DNA from: Cadophora sp. MPI-SDFR-AT-0126
Taxonomy: Eukaryota; Ascomycota; Leotiomycetes; Helotiales; Ploettnerulaceae
Assembly: GCA_020747065.1 (NCBI GenBank)
Contig: JAGMVK010000001.1
Location: forward strand, 2,604,001-2,668,000
DNA: 64,000 bases
Direction of reading: 5' to 3'
The translations under genes were made by a program, and so were the position numbers. Under the pieces are notes generated by a model that saw only the letters and a program-made list of their open reading frames with translations, did not search any database and had not been told where the DNA came from. This document shows, piece by piece, positions 10,214 through 21,233 of the stretch. Within the stretch, counting starts at the first letter, position 1. Each line of letters begins with the position of its first letter.

Positions 10214-13200
10214 TTATCCGCTGCGAGCCTTCTCAACATACTCTGGGCTTGGAGTCTCGTACTCGCTGACGAAATACTTGGTGACATTGCGTCCGATCCA
10301 GATGGTCAACTTAGTCAGCTCTTCACGAAGGCGGTTTGAAGATTGAGCATCCATGTTGGTCTGAGCAATGAGTTCTGGAAGGGTAACTTGGAGACTGTTA
10401 GTCTTCTGCGCATCTGAGGCGGGAAGGGGAAACCAACCGATGAGGCGGCACAAGTGCTCTGCACCATAAGTATCACCGACAGTCTTTCCGGCAAAGTCAC
10501 CGGTATCCTTGTTGAATCCTTCGCGAACTTCGATGTATTGGCTGCGCTCGAAGCTGCAAAGCTCTGTCAGTAAAAACATAGGTAGCGGGTAGTGGAATAA
10601 TTACCGGTACAAAAGGATGCGACCAAGAGTCTTCTCAAAGTATTCCTTCAAACCAGCAATGACCTCGAGGAGAATGTCAGCTTGAGGGGTTCCAGCTTGG
10701 CGTCTGGGTTGTTCAAAATCGAGGTAGTCATCCAAGATCTTGTTGACAGGCTGGGCAGCTGGCAGGGGGACGAGTTGTTGGTTCTTGGTGACATTCTCCC
10801 AATCATCGACGAGAATCGCCTTGATGTGGTCTGGTACTGGAAGGTGGATTGATGGTCTGGTGTGGAAAGTCTCCTCCTGCATGTCACGATTTGTTAGTAC
10901 ATCATATTTGGCAGCAAGTCCTGGGAACGCTTTGAAGATCTTGTCTGCTGGGTCGCTACGCTTCTTTCTAGCAGGGGTCGATGCAGGAGTAGGAGAGGAA
11001 GCTGGGGTGAAAGCTGGCTCGGAATCCGAAGTCGTTGGAGGTGAGGATAACGATGAACTTTCATCACTATTCTCGACGGCGGAATCTGGGCCGCTAACAG
11101 AGGCTGGACCGCCGGCATCAGGTAGGGACTGAGGCTTCGCCATACGAGCACGACGACCCCTTCCTGGGGGACCTGGCTTCCATCCACTACCAGTCTCCGG
11201 GATATTGATTCTTCCTGCGAATGGTACGACGCGGTCGCGAGGCATATCCTCGTAATACAGCCTAAGCATCGCAGTGTCTGTTCCGTTCTTAATGTGCTCA
11301 AGGATCTTCGGGTGAGGAGGAGATCCCTTGGCGGGCTTCGAATGCGAGAACGCGTACTTGTTCGGGTTTCTGAGCTTGCCGGTGACTTCGTCGATGTATG
11401 TGAATCCTTTAGGAGGTAGCTGCAAGAGACTGTCCGGAGCGAGCATCTCATCGTCCTGAAGGAAACGAATGACATCCCATTCGGAGCTCTTTGGGTCAGC
11501 CCAAGATTGATAGTTGCGCCTGGATTTGGTTTTCTCCATGTCAAGAGCGACGAGCTCAGCATCTCCTTCGTCGCCCTTTCGACGAGCAGCACGTGTAGCG
11601 CGACTGTCAGCCACGGTAGCAATGGTAGGAATGGGCTCAATTGCATCGTCTATGATTTCCCCCGGATATTCCATGGTGGCGGTTCGCGATTTGCGGGCGT
11701 GCTTTGGAGGAGCAACCGCAGTACCAAATTTGTCTGCGGTCTTGTTTGTTTCGTTGTTGACATCCCAATCATTGCCCTTTCGCTTCTTACTAGCGGGCTT
11801 TTGTTTGTCGTCAGCCTTATCCGCAGCCTAGTCAGTAGCCTTGCCGAAAGGCTCGACAATGCCCGACACAGCCTCTGTAGTGGTCCCCCTCTTTTTAGGG
11901 GTATGTTTGGGTCCTGACTTGGTGGGTTGGTTATCTTGGGTACTGGTATTGTCTGAAGCAGCCTTGCGCTTCAAGGTATGCGTTGGAGCTGGCACGAGAG
12001 TCAAGTCGGAGCCGATTGCCTTGGATGATGGCTTGCTGGCACGGGTCGATCTCCTTCGAGCGGCAGAAGGTACGTTCGCGTCGTTGAAGACACCGGATTC
12101 AGCAATGGATGTGGTTGCACTCGTTGTAATGGTCGAAGGAGCGTCGGATATGTAGGGTGTGAAGACCAGCTTAAAACGCCGAGGTGATGGAGTCTTGGGG
12201 GCATCAATTGGGACTTTGGCTGGGAACTCCGAATCCGGTACAGAGGCTTCGTTCGCCTTGCGCATGGTGTTATGGAATTCGGAATAGGTAGTAGTAGCGC
12301 GGGGAGCAGTATTGCGAGCCTGGGAAGTAGGTCAGTAGAGGTGCGACATGATGGTAGCCGAGATGGAGCACCCACAACATCGTCTGCGACAGAGTACGAC
12401 ATAGCACTCTCAATCAATGGACAAGGAGGGATATCTTCAGGAGTATCGCATCCTTTGTAGAGCAACCTCGAGTTGTGCGGCGAACCCTCGTAGGTGACCT
12501 TCCACTTGATAGGAGACATTGCATCGGTTTCCTACAAAACTGCACGTTAGAAGGGAAGAGCGAGCGGTTGGAGTATTACTTACAATACGTTCTTCAATTG
12601 ATGGTACAATATGTTGCAAAGCAAATTGGGGGTTTCCGATCGATCTGTAGCCAGGTGCGGTGTGTGCAAAATATATGTTGTGGTTTGGGGGGGCGGTGGT
12701 TGACGAAGCCATTGGGTTGGGATTCTGCCGTTCTTCACCTTCGCCGGACTTCACCTTCAAGAAGCGAGAAAACATGTCCACGCCCACATTGAAAATTAAG
12801 GAGTTTGTTTCTTTAGCGGCTCTGGACAACTAAAAGAGTAAGTATGAGCATAGCTGCATTGAGGAAAAAATCAAGTCGTACTCACAATATGGTTCTTATC
12901 GTGGCCTTCTTCCAATGATTGTTCGGACGAGCTTCCCACAACTGAACCCGCTGAATGGTATTCTCTAACTCGTTCGCGCCATTGCAGTACTCTCGAGATG
13001 CCATCGGTCTGCAAGTGACCGTGTCAGAATCCATAACCGCAGCTTCAGGTAGGCGATGAACACTTACCTCTGAAAGATGCGGCATCAGGCCAGCACCATA
13101 TTTCCCATGCGACCTGCGTCGAGCTCTTTCTCGAACATGATTTCCGCATCGGCAGCGCTTGAGTCTCAAGTTAGTCCTGCGCAACATAGAGGCTGGAGAG

Positions 13201-14550
13201 CTACTTACAGCTAGTTGGTACACAGAGTTCCAGTCCTCGGAAACCGTCTCATCGGATCCAGAGTCCGAATCATCAGGATGAGGCATGAACATGATCGAGC
13301 GCCGTGCAGAGCATTGTCACGGGGCCACAACAAAGCAACTGTTGATCTCCCAGATTTGCTCTAGGAAATATCTGGTGGACGAGCAAGGCGGCCGTACGAG
13401 AGTTCATGTAGAGTTGAAGAATGGCTTGCCAGGTGGAGGTCTACATTTCATAGAAAGTCCAGGCATACATGCATGCACGCACGACAAAAGGCTCAGACAA
13501 CATGTTGCAGCAGTCAAAGGCATATACTGTCGCCTCGATGGAGACAGAATCCTTTGGAGTGTTGCTTCTTCTGCTTTGATAACCTCTCAACAAGGCTGCT
13601 GTTTCGATAATGGAGCAGAAATCCAGACATTCGAATTCCAAACCGTTCAAGAAAGAGTAGTTGGTTCCAGTCCAGAATTTCCAGAAATATAAACAGCTAG
13701 CAAATGAGGTCTCTTCCTCATAACGAGACAGTCGAAAGCCTTACTCACCAGCAGAACAAAACCAGACATGGGAATCAAAATAACACGAAAGAAAGGGTCG
13801 GACTCACAGGTTCAAGATCATAATCTCTATGTCTCCTAGCACCACCTCGTCCGCTTTGAGCAGCCGCCGAAGCATACCGCTCCTCACTGCCACGAGCCGA
13901 GCTGAAGTCCGAGCCGTTGGCACGTCCGCCTCTGCCCTTTGTCGTGGACTTTGGACCTCCTCTGGTCTGAAGCGCCTTCATTTGGTTGTGAAGTTGGGCA
14001 GCCAGTTCTTTGTTCTCTTCCGTGAACTTGCGGACGCGGTCTTGAGGAACCCAGTCGTCCCAGCTGTTATTGTACACGTTGTTAGAAAGGTTTTTCTTTG
14101 TGCTTCGAAATAGAGGGGGAAACCACATGACTTGGAAGAAGATGAAGGGTGGAGCGAAGAGATGGGATTTGCTGGAATGGAATCAAATGCAGGAGGAAAG
14201 GATGCAGCTCTGTCGAAACACAGGAAATGGTTGACTGCTGCATTCTTTCCCACTTGGGAAGGGGCAAGGCGACAAGAAAGACCTCAACAAGTTCAAACTC
14301 CCGGAAATGCACTCACTACCATCAATTAGCACACTTCAATCCATCTCATCCCTCATAGCATTTCGAGTGAACTTACCGTATTCTTCCAGCCCTTATAATG
14401 GATCTTGTACTGCCACGAATGAGCATCATTGTCATCTGTCTTTCTCACGTCCAGAATCTTGGCCTCATAGAGCATCTCATGGTGAAAGCAGAGGACCCGC
14501 TCATCCTTCGCATAGGGGGAGCTCGCCGCAGCAGCCTTTGATGGAGCCAT
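10214..14550 (-). CDS. EAF3: EAF3/MRG15-like chromodomain-MRG protein, split by a 2.9-kb intron
   Basis: Subunit of NuA4 acetyltransferase and Rpd3S deacetylase complexes that reads H3K36 methylation. Exons: 14550-14377 (chromodomain start, YAKDERVLCFHHEMLYEAK to YKGWKNT), 14063-13808 (WDDWVPQDRVRKF to HRDYDLEP), 10876-10605 (EETFHTRPS, DHIKAILVDDWENVTKN), 10553-10438, 10386-10214 (VTLPELIAQTNMD, RLREEL). The last three form the MRG domain. Two oddities. With the best sites, exon 1 (GTAAGT after ACG) and exon 2 (AACAG acceptor) join one base out of frame: 991 nt, where 990 would give the family-typical 329 aa. Using the AAG acceptor ending at 14096 restores frame but inserts 11 residues in the chromodomain. 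The third intron (13807-10877) has a GTGAGT donor, TACTAAC branch and CAG acceptor, joins in phase, and contains another gene. Confidence 0.82.
10877..11827 (-). other. Coding-like open frame after the TAG, reading in frame into the EAF3 MRG exon
   Basis: Immediately after the in-frame TAG at 11828-11830 the same frame stays open for 317 codons. It then crosses the EAF3 acceptor at 10877 without a frame change into EETFHTRPS of the MRG domain. Its composition is coding-like: KPASKKRKGNDWDV, a first methionine at 11674 (MEYPGEII), WDVIRFLQDDEMLAPDSLL, LPPKGFTYIDEVTGKLRNPN, YYEDMPRDRVVPFAGRI, then an Arg/Gly and Ser/Thr/Pro-rich stretch. It is probably the 3' half of the nested gene. Either the TAG is a disabling mutation, or a weak 72-nt in-frame intron (GTGTCG to AAAAG) removes it, or the stretch is translated from an internal start. 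I cannot decide from sequence. Confidence 0.45.
11828..13292 (-). CDS. Uncharacterised gene nested in the EAF3 intron, same strand
   Basis: Not recognised. Six exons, every junction in phase 0: 13292-13209, 13157-13068, 13008-12886, 12829-12584, 12531-12376, 12319-11828. They give 396 aa to the TAG at 11828. Donors are GTAAGT, GTAAGT, GTGAGT, GTAAGT and GTGGGT, and acceptors include ACTCAAG, TTGCAG, TTTTAG and TTGTAG, so this is a real gene structure and not chance. The protein opens with MFMPHPDDSDSGSD and has an Arg-rich RCRCGNHVRERARRRSHG stretch (about 29-46). An ISRVLQWRERVREYH helix follows, then IKWKVTYEGSP and YKGCDTPEDIPPCP, then a Ser/Thr/Lys-rich disordered tail with KRKAA and PKKRGT, so probably nuclear. 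About 515 bp separate its ATG from the EAF3 donor upstream, enough for its own promoter. It may not end at the TAG; see the next entry. Confidence 0.6.
13293..13807. other. Putative promoter segment of the nested gene, inside the EAF3 intron
   Basis: 515 bp between the EAF3 exon 2 donor and the nested gene's ATG. A plus-strand open frame of 135 codons (13285-13692) crosses it but overlaps the nested gene's start and has no family resemblance. No clear regulatory motif recognised. Confidence 0.35.
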
Positions 14551-14962
14551 CTTGTATCCAAAACCCGAAGAATAGCTATTCAAGAGGTTGGAAGTGAGTT
14601 CTGAGGTTGATCTGTCTCCCGACTGGGGTGGTTGTGAGGTTTAAGTGATAGGTGAAAGAATATATGCCTGAGTAGTTGCTCGAGCGTGAACCTGCAAGGG
14701 TTCTGTTTGATGCCAGCCGAGAAGCGCGTCAAAGCCAGTCTCAACGCGTCTCTCTTCCTTCCTCAGCCTTGCAACAACAAAGCCTCGTTGCCACGAAATT
14801 GCAATTTTCTAGATTCCTCGTGCATGCCTTGGGTTGGTTGTTTTATTCACAACAAAAGAGCAACAATTCACTAGCACTCTAGCAACCTCTCGTTATTGAT
14901 AGAGAGGAGACAATCGATTACACCACGCTCCCAACTTCCTCCACCCTCAAAGACCCAAAACC

Positions 14963-15583
14963 ATGGCACCAACAGAAGCAACAATCCTCTCGACCTTCCT
15001 CCTATCCCCCGCCCCGCTCCCAACAATCATAACCCTCAAAGCATTCACCGAACTCTTCCCGCGCTCCCAGCAGTCCTCCCCGCAAATCAAAGCCCTTTAC
15101 AGAGATCTCCAGCATCAGCGAGCTCGACTTACAGACGCGGTCACTCGGAATATCGGAGCAGAGGTCAAGAGAGGCAAGGCGCAAAGGAGAGAGGTAGTCA
15201 GGGCTCGGCGGGAGGCTGAAAGAGAGGATCAAGATGATGAGGTTGACGTGGAGAGAGCTGTAAGTTACAGATTCAACCTCAGTTCTAGAGATCCACTCTA
15301 CAGTACTAAATGCTTCCTGCAGCTCTTTGGTCCAACTTCGAATCTACCATTATCGAAGCCCCATACCTTGACCTCGATCCTGCCAGAGTTGGAGAGCGCG
15401 GTTGAAGAAGTAGAGGACGAGATACGGAGGCTGGACGAGGAAGCGGAAACGTTGCTGGCGGAGATGCGAAGCATTGTTGGCGGATTGAGCGATCTCCGGT
15501 ACGGTCGACTTGCAAATGGACAGCTGCGAGAGCAGGTCTTTGAGGGGTTGGAGAGATTGGAGAGTTCATGCGACAGGAGATGA
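14963..15583 (+). CDS. NKP2: NKP2/Cnl2-like inner kinetochore protein
   Basis: Member of the Cnl2/NKP2 family, a small helical subunit of the COMA-associated inner kinetochore. Two exons, 14963-15259 and 15323-15583; the 63-nt intron has GTAAGT, a TACTAA branch and CTGCAG. It keeps the frame open if unspliced, but splicing joins ERA to LFG as expected for the family. The product is 185 aa. The diagnostic pattern is ILSTFLLSPAPLPTIITL, FTELFPRS, QIKALYRDLQHQRARLTDAV, a Lys/Arg-rich coiled coil, SKPHTLTSILPELESAV, then GGLSDLRYGR and a short helical end. Divergent from EAF3 with about 410 bp between starts. Confidence 0.9.
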   Translation: MAPTEATILSTFLLSPAPLPTIITLKAFTELFPRSQQSSPQIKALYRDLQHQRARLTDAVTRNIGAEVKRGKAQRREVVRARREAEREDQDDEVDVERAVSYRFNLSSRDPLYSTKCFLQLFGPTSNLPLSKPHTLTSILPELESAVEEVEDEIRRLDEEAETLLAEMRSIVGGLSDLRYGRLANGQLREQVFEGLERLESSCDRR

Positions 15584-15797
15584 TGGATGCAGTTGTGGAA
15601 GGCTTTGAATTTTTTACAGCATTATAGGAGTTTTTGATACCCAATGGAAATTATGATCACTATATAATCGTCTCCCGACATAACGGCATGAAGAAAAGTC
15701 CGTATCCGCCCTAACCATTTTTCCTTTTGAATGAAACATTCCTTCGTCCTCATCATTGTCTTACTATCAACAAATTAGCCACAAAATCACATACTTC

Positions 15798-16640
15798 TCA
15801 TGACGACATGCTTACACGAGCTGCTGCAGCTGGGGCAGCTGGTCTGCGGCCTTGCGGTGCGGCGGCTCTGTTGCTCCTGTAAGGGTACTCAGTATACCAT
15901 CTTCATTCTTCGGGGTTGATTGCTAACATGATGCTTCTGCTCGCGAAGGAAATGCCGATCATGAACAGCCATGAGGGGATGACAGCGAAGACCCAGAAGA
16001 AGTATCCAAGGGGCACAGCGAGGTGGTTCTTTGCGAAGAAGCCGTCGAAAGGGTGGAAGACACCCTCGTAGATCTCCAAATCCTTGTAAGACTGGCTGGA
16101 GAGGAGATCCGTGAAGGTCTTAACTTCGGTGTTGGTAGTATTGAGTCTCCTGGTCCGAACAGTAACGGGGGCTGGCTTGGGCAGAACATCCAAGATCCAG
16201 AGAGCTGGGGGACCGGCACTCCAAGAATTGCAGAGAACTGGCTGGTTGTCGCAGTTCAAGTAGGCCAAGTGAGGAGCAGCTGGGTTGACAGACCACAACA
16301 GAGCAGTCTCGTTGAATGCTTTCTCCATTTTACCACATTGGCCGAAGCAAGTGGTATTTCCTCCGGTAACGAGAACCCACCATTCCTCTGGGGTGGTGGC
16401 AGCGGGCTTGACACTTGAACGGATGGTCTTCTCCCAGTCGCTGAGCGTCAAAATGTTCAAGGTCTTGCCTCCAGCCTTAGCTGCTGCAGCCTCTGGAGTA
16501 TGCGCCTTGTTAGGGTTAGGGATGTAAGATGCGATCTTGTCGAAGTAGAACTGGGCTTGAGCCTTTGCTTGCTCGAGAGGGGACTCTTGCGCAGCAGCCA
16601 AGACTGGCAGTGCGAGGAGAGAGAGGGTTGAGAAACGCAT
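15798..16640 (-). CDS. Conserved ER membrane protein with thioredoxin-like lumenal domain
   Basis: Secretory-pathway protein of 263 aa, widely conserved in filamentous fungi and often labelled peptidyl-tRNA hydrolase without good reason. The start at 16640 gives a clean signal peptide (MRFSTLSLLALPVLAAAQ); the longer open frame upstream lacks support. The lumenal part has GKTLNILTLSDWEKTI, EEWWVLVTGGNTTCFGQCG and LNCDNQPVLCNSW, with paired cysteines in a thioredoxin-like order, and GVFHPFDGFF. One membrane helix follows (VPLGYFFWVFAVIPSWLFMIGISF). Exons 16640-15928 and 15876-15798; the 51-nt intron (GTTAGC donor, TTACAG acceptor) replaces an early stop at 15903 with an Ala/Arg/Pro-rich cytosolic tail, as in relatives. 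Function not established. Confidence 0.72.
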
Positions 16641-17392
16641 GATTGCCGATTTTGGTGAGGTTGTGATATTGCTGATTGATGAGGAGGAATCGACGTTCGA
16701 GGAGAAGGAAGGCTGCAGCACGCGCCTTAAGGTAGGATGGGATGATGCAATGAGCGATAAGGCTAAAGAGCTCTAACGCGGACGGGAGACAAATGTCAAG
16801 GAGAGACTAGAAGAGTTCTAGAAGATGAGCCAGCAAAGATTACAACGAAGTAATATTTGCAAATAATACAGAAATATGATGCCAGATATGAGGTGGAGGA
16901 GGAGGAGGAGGAACAGTAGAGAAGAGAACAACAGCAACAATAAGAGTGGAAGCTAGAAGAAGCAGGGTCCTCAAATAACAAATTACCCACCTGGGGAGGG
17001 GGGAGGATCTCTGTTGGTCCAGCAGCAGAAGCTGGTTGGTTGGTTGTCTCCACAAAAGTCAGCGAACGCCGGGTCTCTCTGGACTGGACGCAAAAGCAGG
17101 CGTATATTTGATACTCAAAGCTGGACTTTTCAGAACGCTCATCCATTTTTGGGCAGCCGACCAAAGCTAAGTCAGATATGGTCAAGCTCACCTCTTCTTC
17201 TCCAGCTCAAGACGAGACCCCTGACCCCTGTTGGCTACGGCAGGCGGAATCTCCTCGCTTGCTTGTACTGTAAGCGACCGACCGAACGACCGATAAGATA
17301 ACATTTTTTTTCATGAGAACTTGGGTGTTTGAAGTGGTCCCAATTCTACATCACATCATATCTCGGCGCAAGAGCCCTCACACTTCTTGAAG
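16641..17392. promoter_or_regulatory. Divergent promoter between ER protein gene and RRP12
   Basis: 752 bp between divergent start codons. It holds a GGA microsatellite at 16895-16912 and otherwise no open frame of note. Shared promoter inferred from arrangement only. Confidence 0.4.
16895..16912 (+). repeat. (GGA)n microsatellite
   Basis: Six uninterrupted GGA units in the divergent promoter between the ER protein gene and RRP12; on the other strand a TCC pyrimidine tract. Confidence 0.8.
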
Positions 17393-20300
17393 ATGTCTCT
17401 CGAAGAAAAGCTCGACAAGATCCGTTCGCCGAAACTTCAAAATCAACAACAGGTAAAGTAATCCTGGTCAGGGCATTCACAAAGAGCCCAACACTTACTG
17501 AATTCTTCAGACACAAATTGTCCTCTCGTCACTAGAAGACATCCTTCGAGATCAGAAAACCGAGCCCACCCCGACCGGATACTTCGCAGGACTTCTCGCT
17601 CTACTCGGCAGAGCTACTCCTAGTTCTGGAGTGAATAAGGAATTAGCAACTTCAGTTGTTTACCTGCTCGATGTTGTTACTCCATATGCCCCGCAGCCAC
17701 TCCTCCAGTCGAAGTTCTCGCAAATTCTCACAAGTCTTGCTCCGGCATTGACTCTCCCAGAGGCGGATGCGCCACTTCTAAGACCGTCAATAGGATGCCT
17801 CGAATCACTATTGGTAGCCCAGGACTCGGCAGCATGGGAATTGGGGCAAACACAAATTGGTCCTCGAAGGGCGGTCGCGGGGCTGTTGAATTTGGCGGTG
17901 GACCACAGGCCGAAAATCAGAAAGAGGGCACAAGATGCGATCACGAAGGTTCTAAAGAACCCCCCACCAAGTGTGTCTCTAGACCACCCTGCGGCAGATA
18001 TGTGTGCAGAGACGGCACTGAAGAGTCTCAGTGAGCTTGCTGCTCGCTCGATCCAAGCAAAGAAACAGAAGAAGAGTGAAACTACGGAACACGAGCCGGC
18101 GTTGATACATTCCTTGCAATTGGTGAAAACAGTGGCATCGGCATCTGGTGGATGGCCGAGCAAGAAAATCGAAGCCCTCTGTGAAGTTCTGCTGAATATT
18201 TCCAAGTCAACCAACGAATATTTGACAATGGCCGCATTCGAGGTTTTCGAGATCATATTCGAGGGAATGGCAGATCAGGTTTCGTCATCAAAACTTCCTC
18301 GACTTTTGGAAGTTATCTCAGAGCTACGTCCTTCACAGAATGATTCTCAACTCTTACCACCGTGGATTGCGGTTCTTTCAAGAGGATACGACGTCGCTGC
18401 ACAAATCGAACCTGAGGAGACATTCCAAAAGCTCCCCGAGCTATTCAACCTGATTTCAGGATTCTTGGCGTCTTCGTCACACAATATCAGAGTGTCTGCA
18501 TCTGAGTGCTTGGTTTCATTCATGGTGAACTGCGTGCCAGATTCTGTCCTTCTGGAGCCCTCTATCTTCGACGAGAAAATATTAGAGAAGCTTGCAAAAG
18601 CAGCTATGGAGCTTTTAAGCGTCAATTACCAGGCTGCGTGGATGGAGACTTTCAATGTCATGGGTGCCATGTTCGACGGTCTACGCTGGAGAGCTGATCC
18701 AATTTTGATCGACGTGGTCAAAACCATTGGCGAGCTCCGTGGAAACGAGTCTTTTACAGGCAAGAAGGAAGCCAATGAGATTATCGGAAAGGCGATTCGT
18801 GCAATGGGACCAGAAAGCGTTCTTCGGATTCTTCCTCTGAATCTCGCTAAGCCACAGGCCGGGCAACCTGGCCGAGCTTGGCTGCTACCCGTTCTACGAG
18901 ACTATGTCAGCAACACCAGCTTGCGGCACTTCAGAACTGAATTTGTTCCACTCAGTGAAGTCATGTTCGCAAAAGTGCTGGCTCACGGTGAAGCTGAGAA
19001 GACGATGGAGATTAAGCTGTTCGAAACCGTTGTCCAACAGACATGGGCAATATTCCCAGGCTACTGCGACTTACCGCTTGATCTTACAGAGTCTTTCGAC
19101 CAATCTTTCGCGGAGCTGCTAGCAAACTTATTGTATCAACAAGCTGATCTACGGACTGATATCTGCAAAGGATTGCAAACATTGGTTGACTCAAATCGAG
19201 CTATTGTTGCTATCGAAGTCGAAGATGATCTTGTGTTGCAAAGCAGAGTCTCGAAGGCCACGGCCCAAAAGAACCTAGACCATCTATCAATTTTCGCAAG
19301 CAACATGCTTTCAGTTCTTTTCAATGTCTACAGCAAGACATTGCCCCACCACAGGGGTTATATCTTGAGATGTATCAATTCATACTTGAGCATTGTACCT
19401 TCGGCCGAGCTCATGAAAACCTTCGAGTCCGTCACTCAATTGCTCGAATCCTCTCTCTCGGAAGCTGGAGCTCAAACACAAGCTGAGAAGCAAAAGCAAA
19501 AACAGCAGAACGCCGCCGATAAGATGCCTCCCACAAGTCATACTCTTATGGATCTCGTCATCACAATCTCAATATATCTACCGAGAGAATCTTTCATCAC
19601 TCTGTTCAACATCGCTTCAATCATCATTCTCAAAGATGACGATCCTCAACTGCAGAAAAAAGCCTACAAACTCATTCCCCGACTTGCAGAATCCCCAATT
19701 GGTCAACAAGCCCTCCGGGACCGAACCACAGAGCTACAACAGCTTCTCATCAACAGTGCCGAGAAAGTTTCCGCCCCAGCAAAAAGAGACAGACTCACCG
19801 CAATCTCCACACTCATTCCCTTCCTCCCTGATGACTCCCTCCACTTCATCCCCGGTATCCTTGCAGAAGTCGTCATCTCTTGCAAAGAAGTCAACGAGAA
19901 AGCCCGAACAGCGGCATTCGACCTTCTCGTCTTGATGGGCGAGAAAATCGCCGCTGCACCCGGTGCCATGATCCAGAACGGCAAAGTAGCACACATGCCC
20001 GACGACACACCACCGGTTCCAGCCACCCTCGAAGAATACTTCACCATGGTTGGCGCTGGTCTAGGAGGTAGCACGCCACACATGAACTCTGCCTGTATCA
20101 CAGCACTTACCCGAATCCTCTACCACTTCCGCGAGTCCCTGCTCCCCGAAACGATCGCTGGGCTTGTTGAGACTATGGACCTCTTCCTCACATCCAACAA
20201 CCGCGAAATCGTGCGTAGTGTCCTCGGCTTCGTGAAAGTCTGCATCATCAGTCTACCCACTGAGATGGTTCTGCCACGTCTACCAACCTTGATTCCCAAC

Positions 20301-21233
20301 CTCATGGTCTGGAGCCACGAGCACAAGGCCCACTTCAAAGCCAAGGTCAAGCACATCCTCGAGCGCATGATACGCCGCTTCGGCGTCGACATAGTAAACA
20401 AGCACTGTCCCGAAGAAGACCGCAAACTCATCTCCAACATCCGCAAGACCAAGGAGCGTAATAAACGCCACAAAGAAGCTGCCAAAGCAGCAGGTGCGGA
20501 AGACAGCGATGAGGAATCCGGCAAGAGAAAGGGCCGTTTTGAGAGCGAGTATGATGAGGCTCTACACGGTAGCGATGACGAATCAGACGGTTCCGATATC
20601 TCGGACAACGAAGTCCTGGGTAAGAGCAAGAAGACGGCTAAGAAAGGTGGCAGAACGTACATCGTCGAAGACGAGGACGAACCTCTCGACCTTCTTGACA
20701 GGAGAGCACTTGCCAACATCTCGTCGACGAAACCACTCAAGCAGAGAGCAGTCGTTAGGACGAAAGCGAAGGTGGATCTGGATGGCAAGCTGCTGCTTGG
20801 TGGTGATAGCGATGACGAGGACGATGCCATGATTCTTGATACCCCCGGTGGGCAGGCGGATGAAGATGAGGGTGGTGTGGGTGCATATGTGAAGGCGCTC
20901 AAGGGGAGAGATGCCGTGCAGAGAGGTAGAGGTGGCAGATTGAAGTTCTCGAATAAAAAAGGTCAGGACGACGACGACGAGATGGATGTCGATGAGGATG
21001 ATATCAAGGCTGTCAAGAAGCATATTGGTAGTTCTTCGAGAGATGGATTTCGAGGCAGGGGAAGGGGTAGTGATAGAGGTAGAGGTGGAGATAGGGGTAA
21101 GGGCGGTCGAGGAGGGATTGCGAATGGCAGGAGAGGATTGGGCGAGGACAAGAGAAGTGGGAGTGGAGGTGGCCACAGAGGAGGCAGCGGTAAAGTCATG
21201 AAATCCCCGCGAGGACGTGGCGGGCGCAGGTAA
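17393..21233 (+). CDS. RRP12: Ribosome biogenesis protein RRP12 (NUC173 domain)
   Basis: HEAT-repeat nucleolar/nuclear export factor for pre-ribosomes. Two exons: 17393-17452 (MSLEEKLDKIRSPKLQNQQQ) and 17511-21233, product 1260 aa, normal for the family. The short first exon was chosen because its GTAAAG donor and CTTCAG acceptor join in phase, placing the conserved TQIVLSSLEDIL helix directly after. The NUC173 region runs roughly 360-560 (for example SVNYQAAWMETFNVMGAMF, FPGYCDLPLDLTESFDQSF). HEAT-like helices continue to about residue 980. The C-terminus is acidic and low-complexity, with an EDEDEPLDLLDR motif and a final Arg/Gly-rich (RGG-type) tail, as usual for RRP12. Confidence 0.95.

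Noticed and set aside
13285..13692. 135-codon plus-strand frame inside the EAF3 intron
   Set aside because: Antisense to the nested gene's start and promoter, no recognisable features; taken as a shadow.
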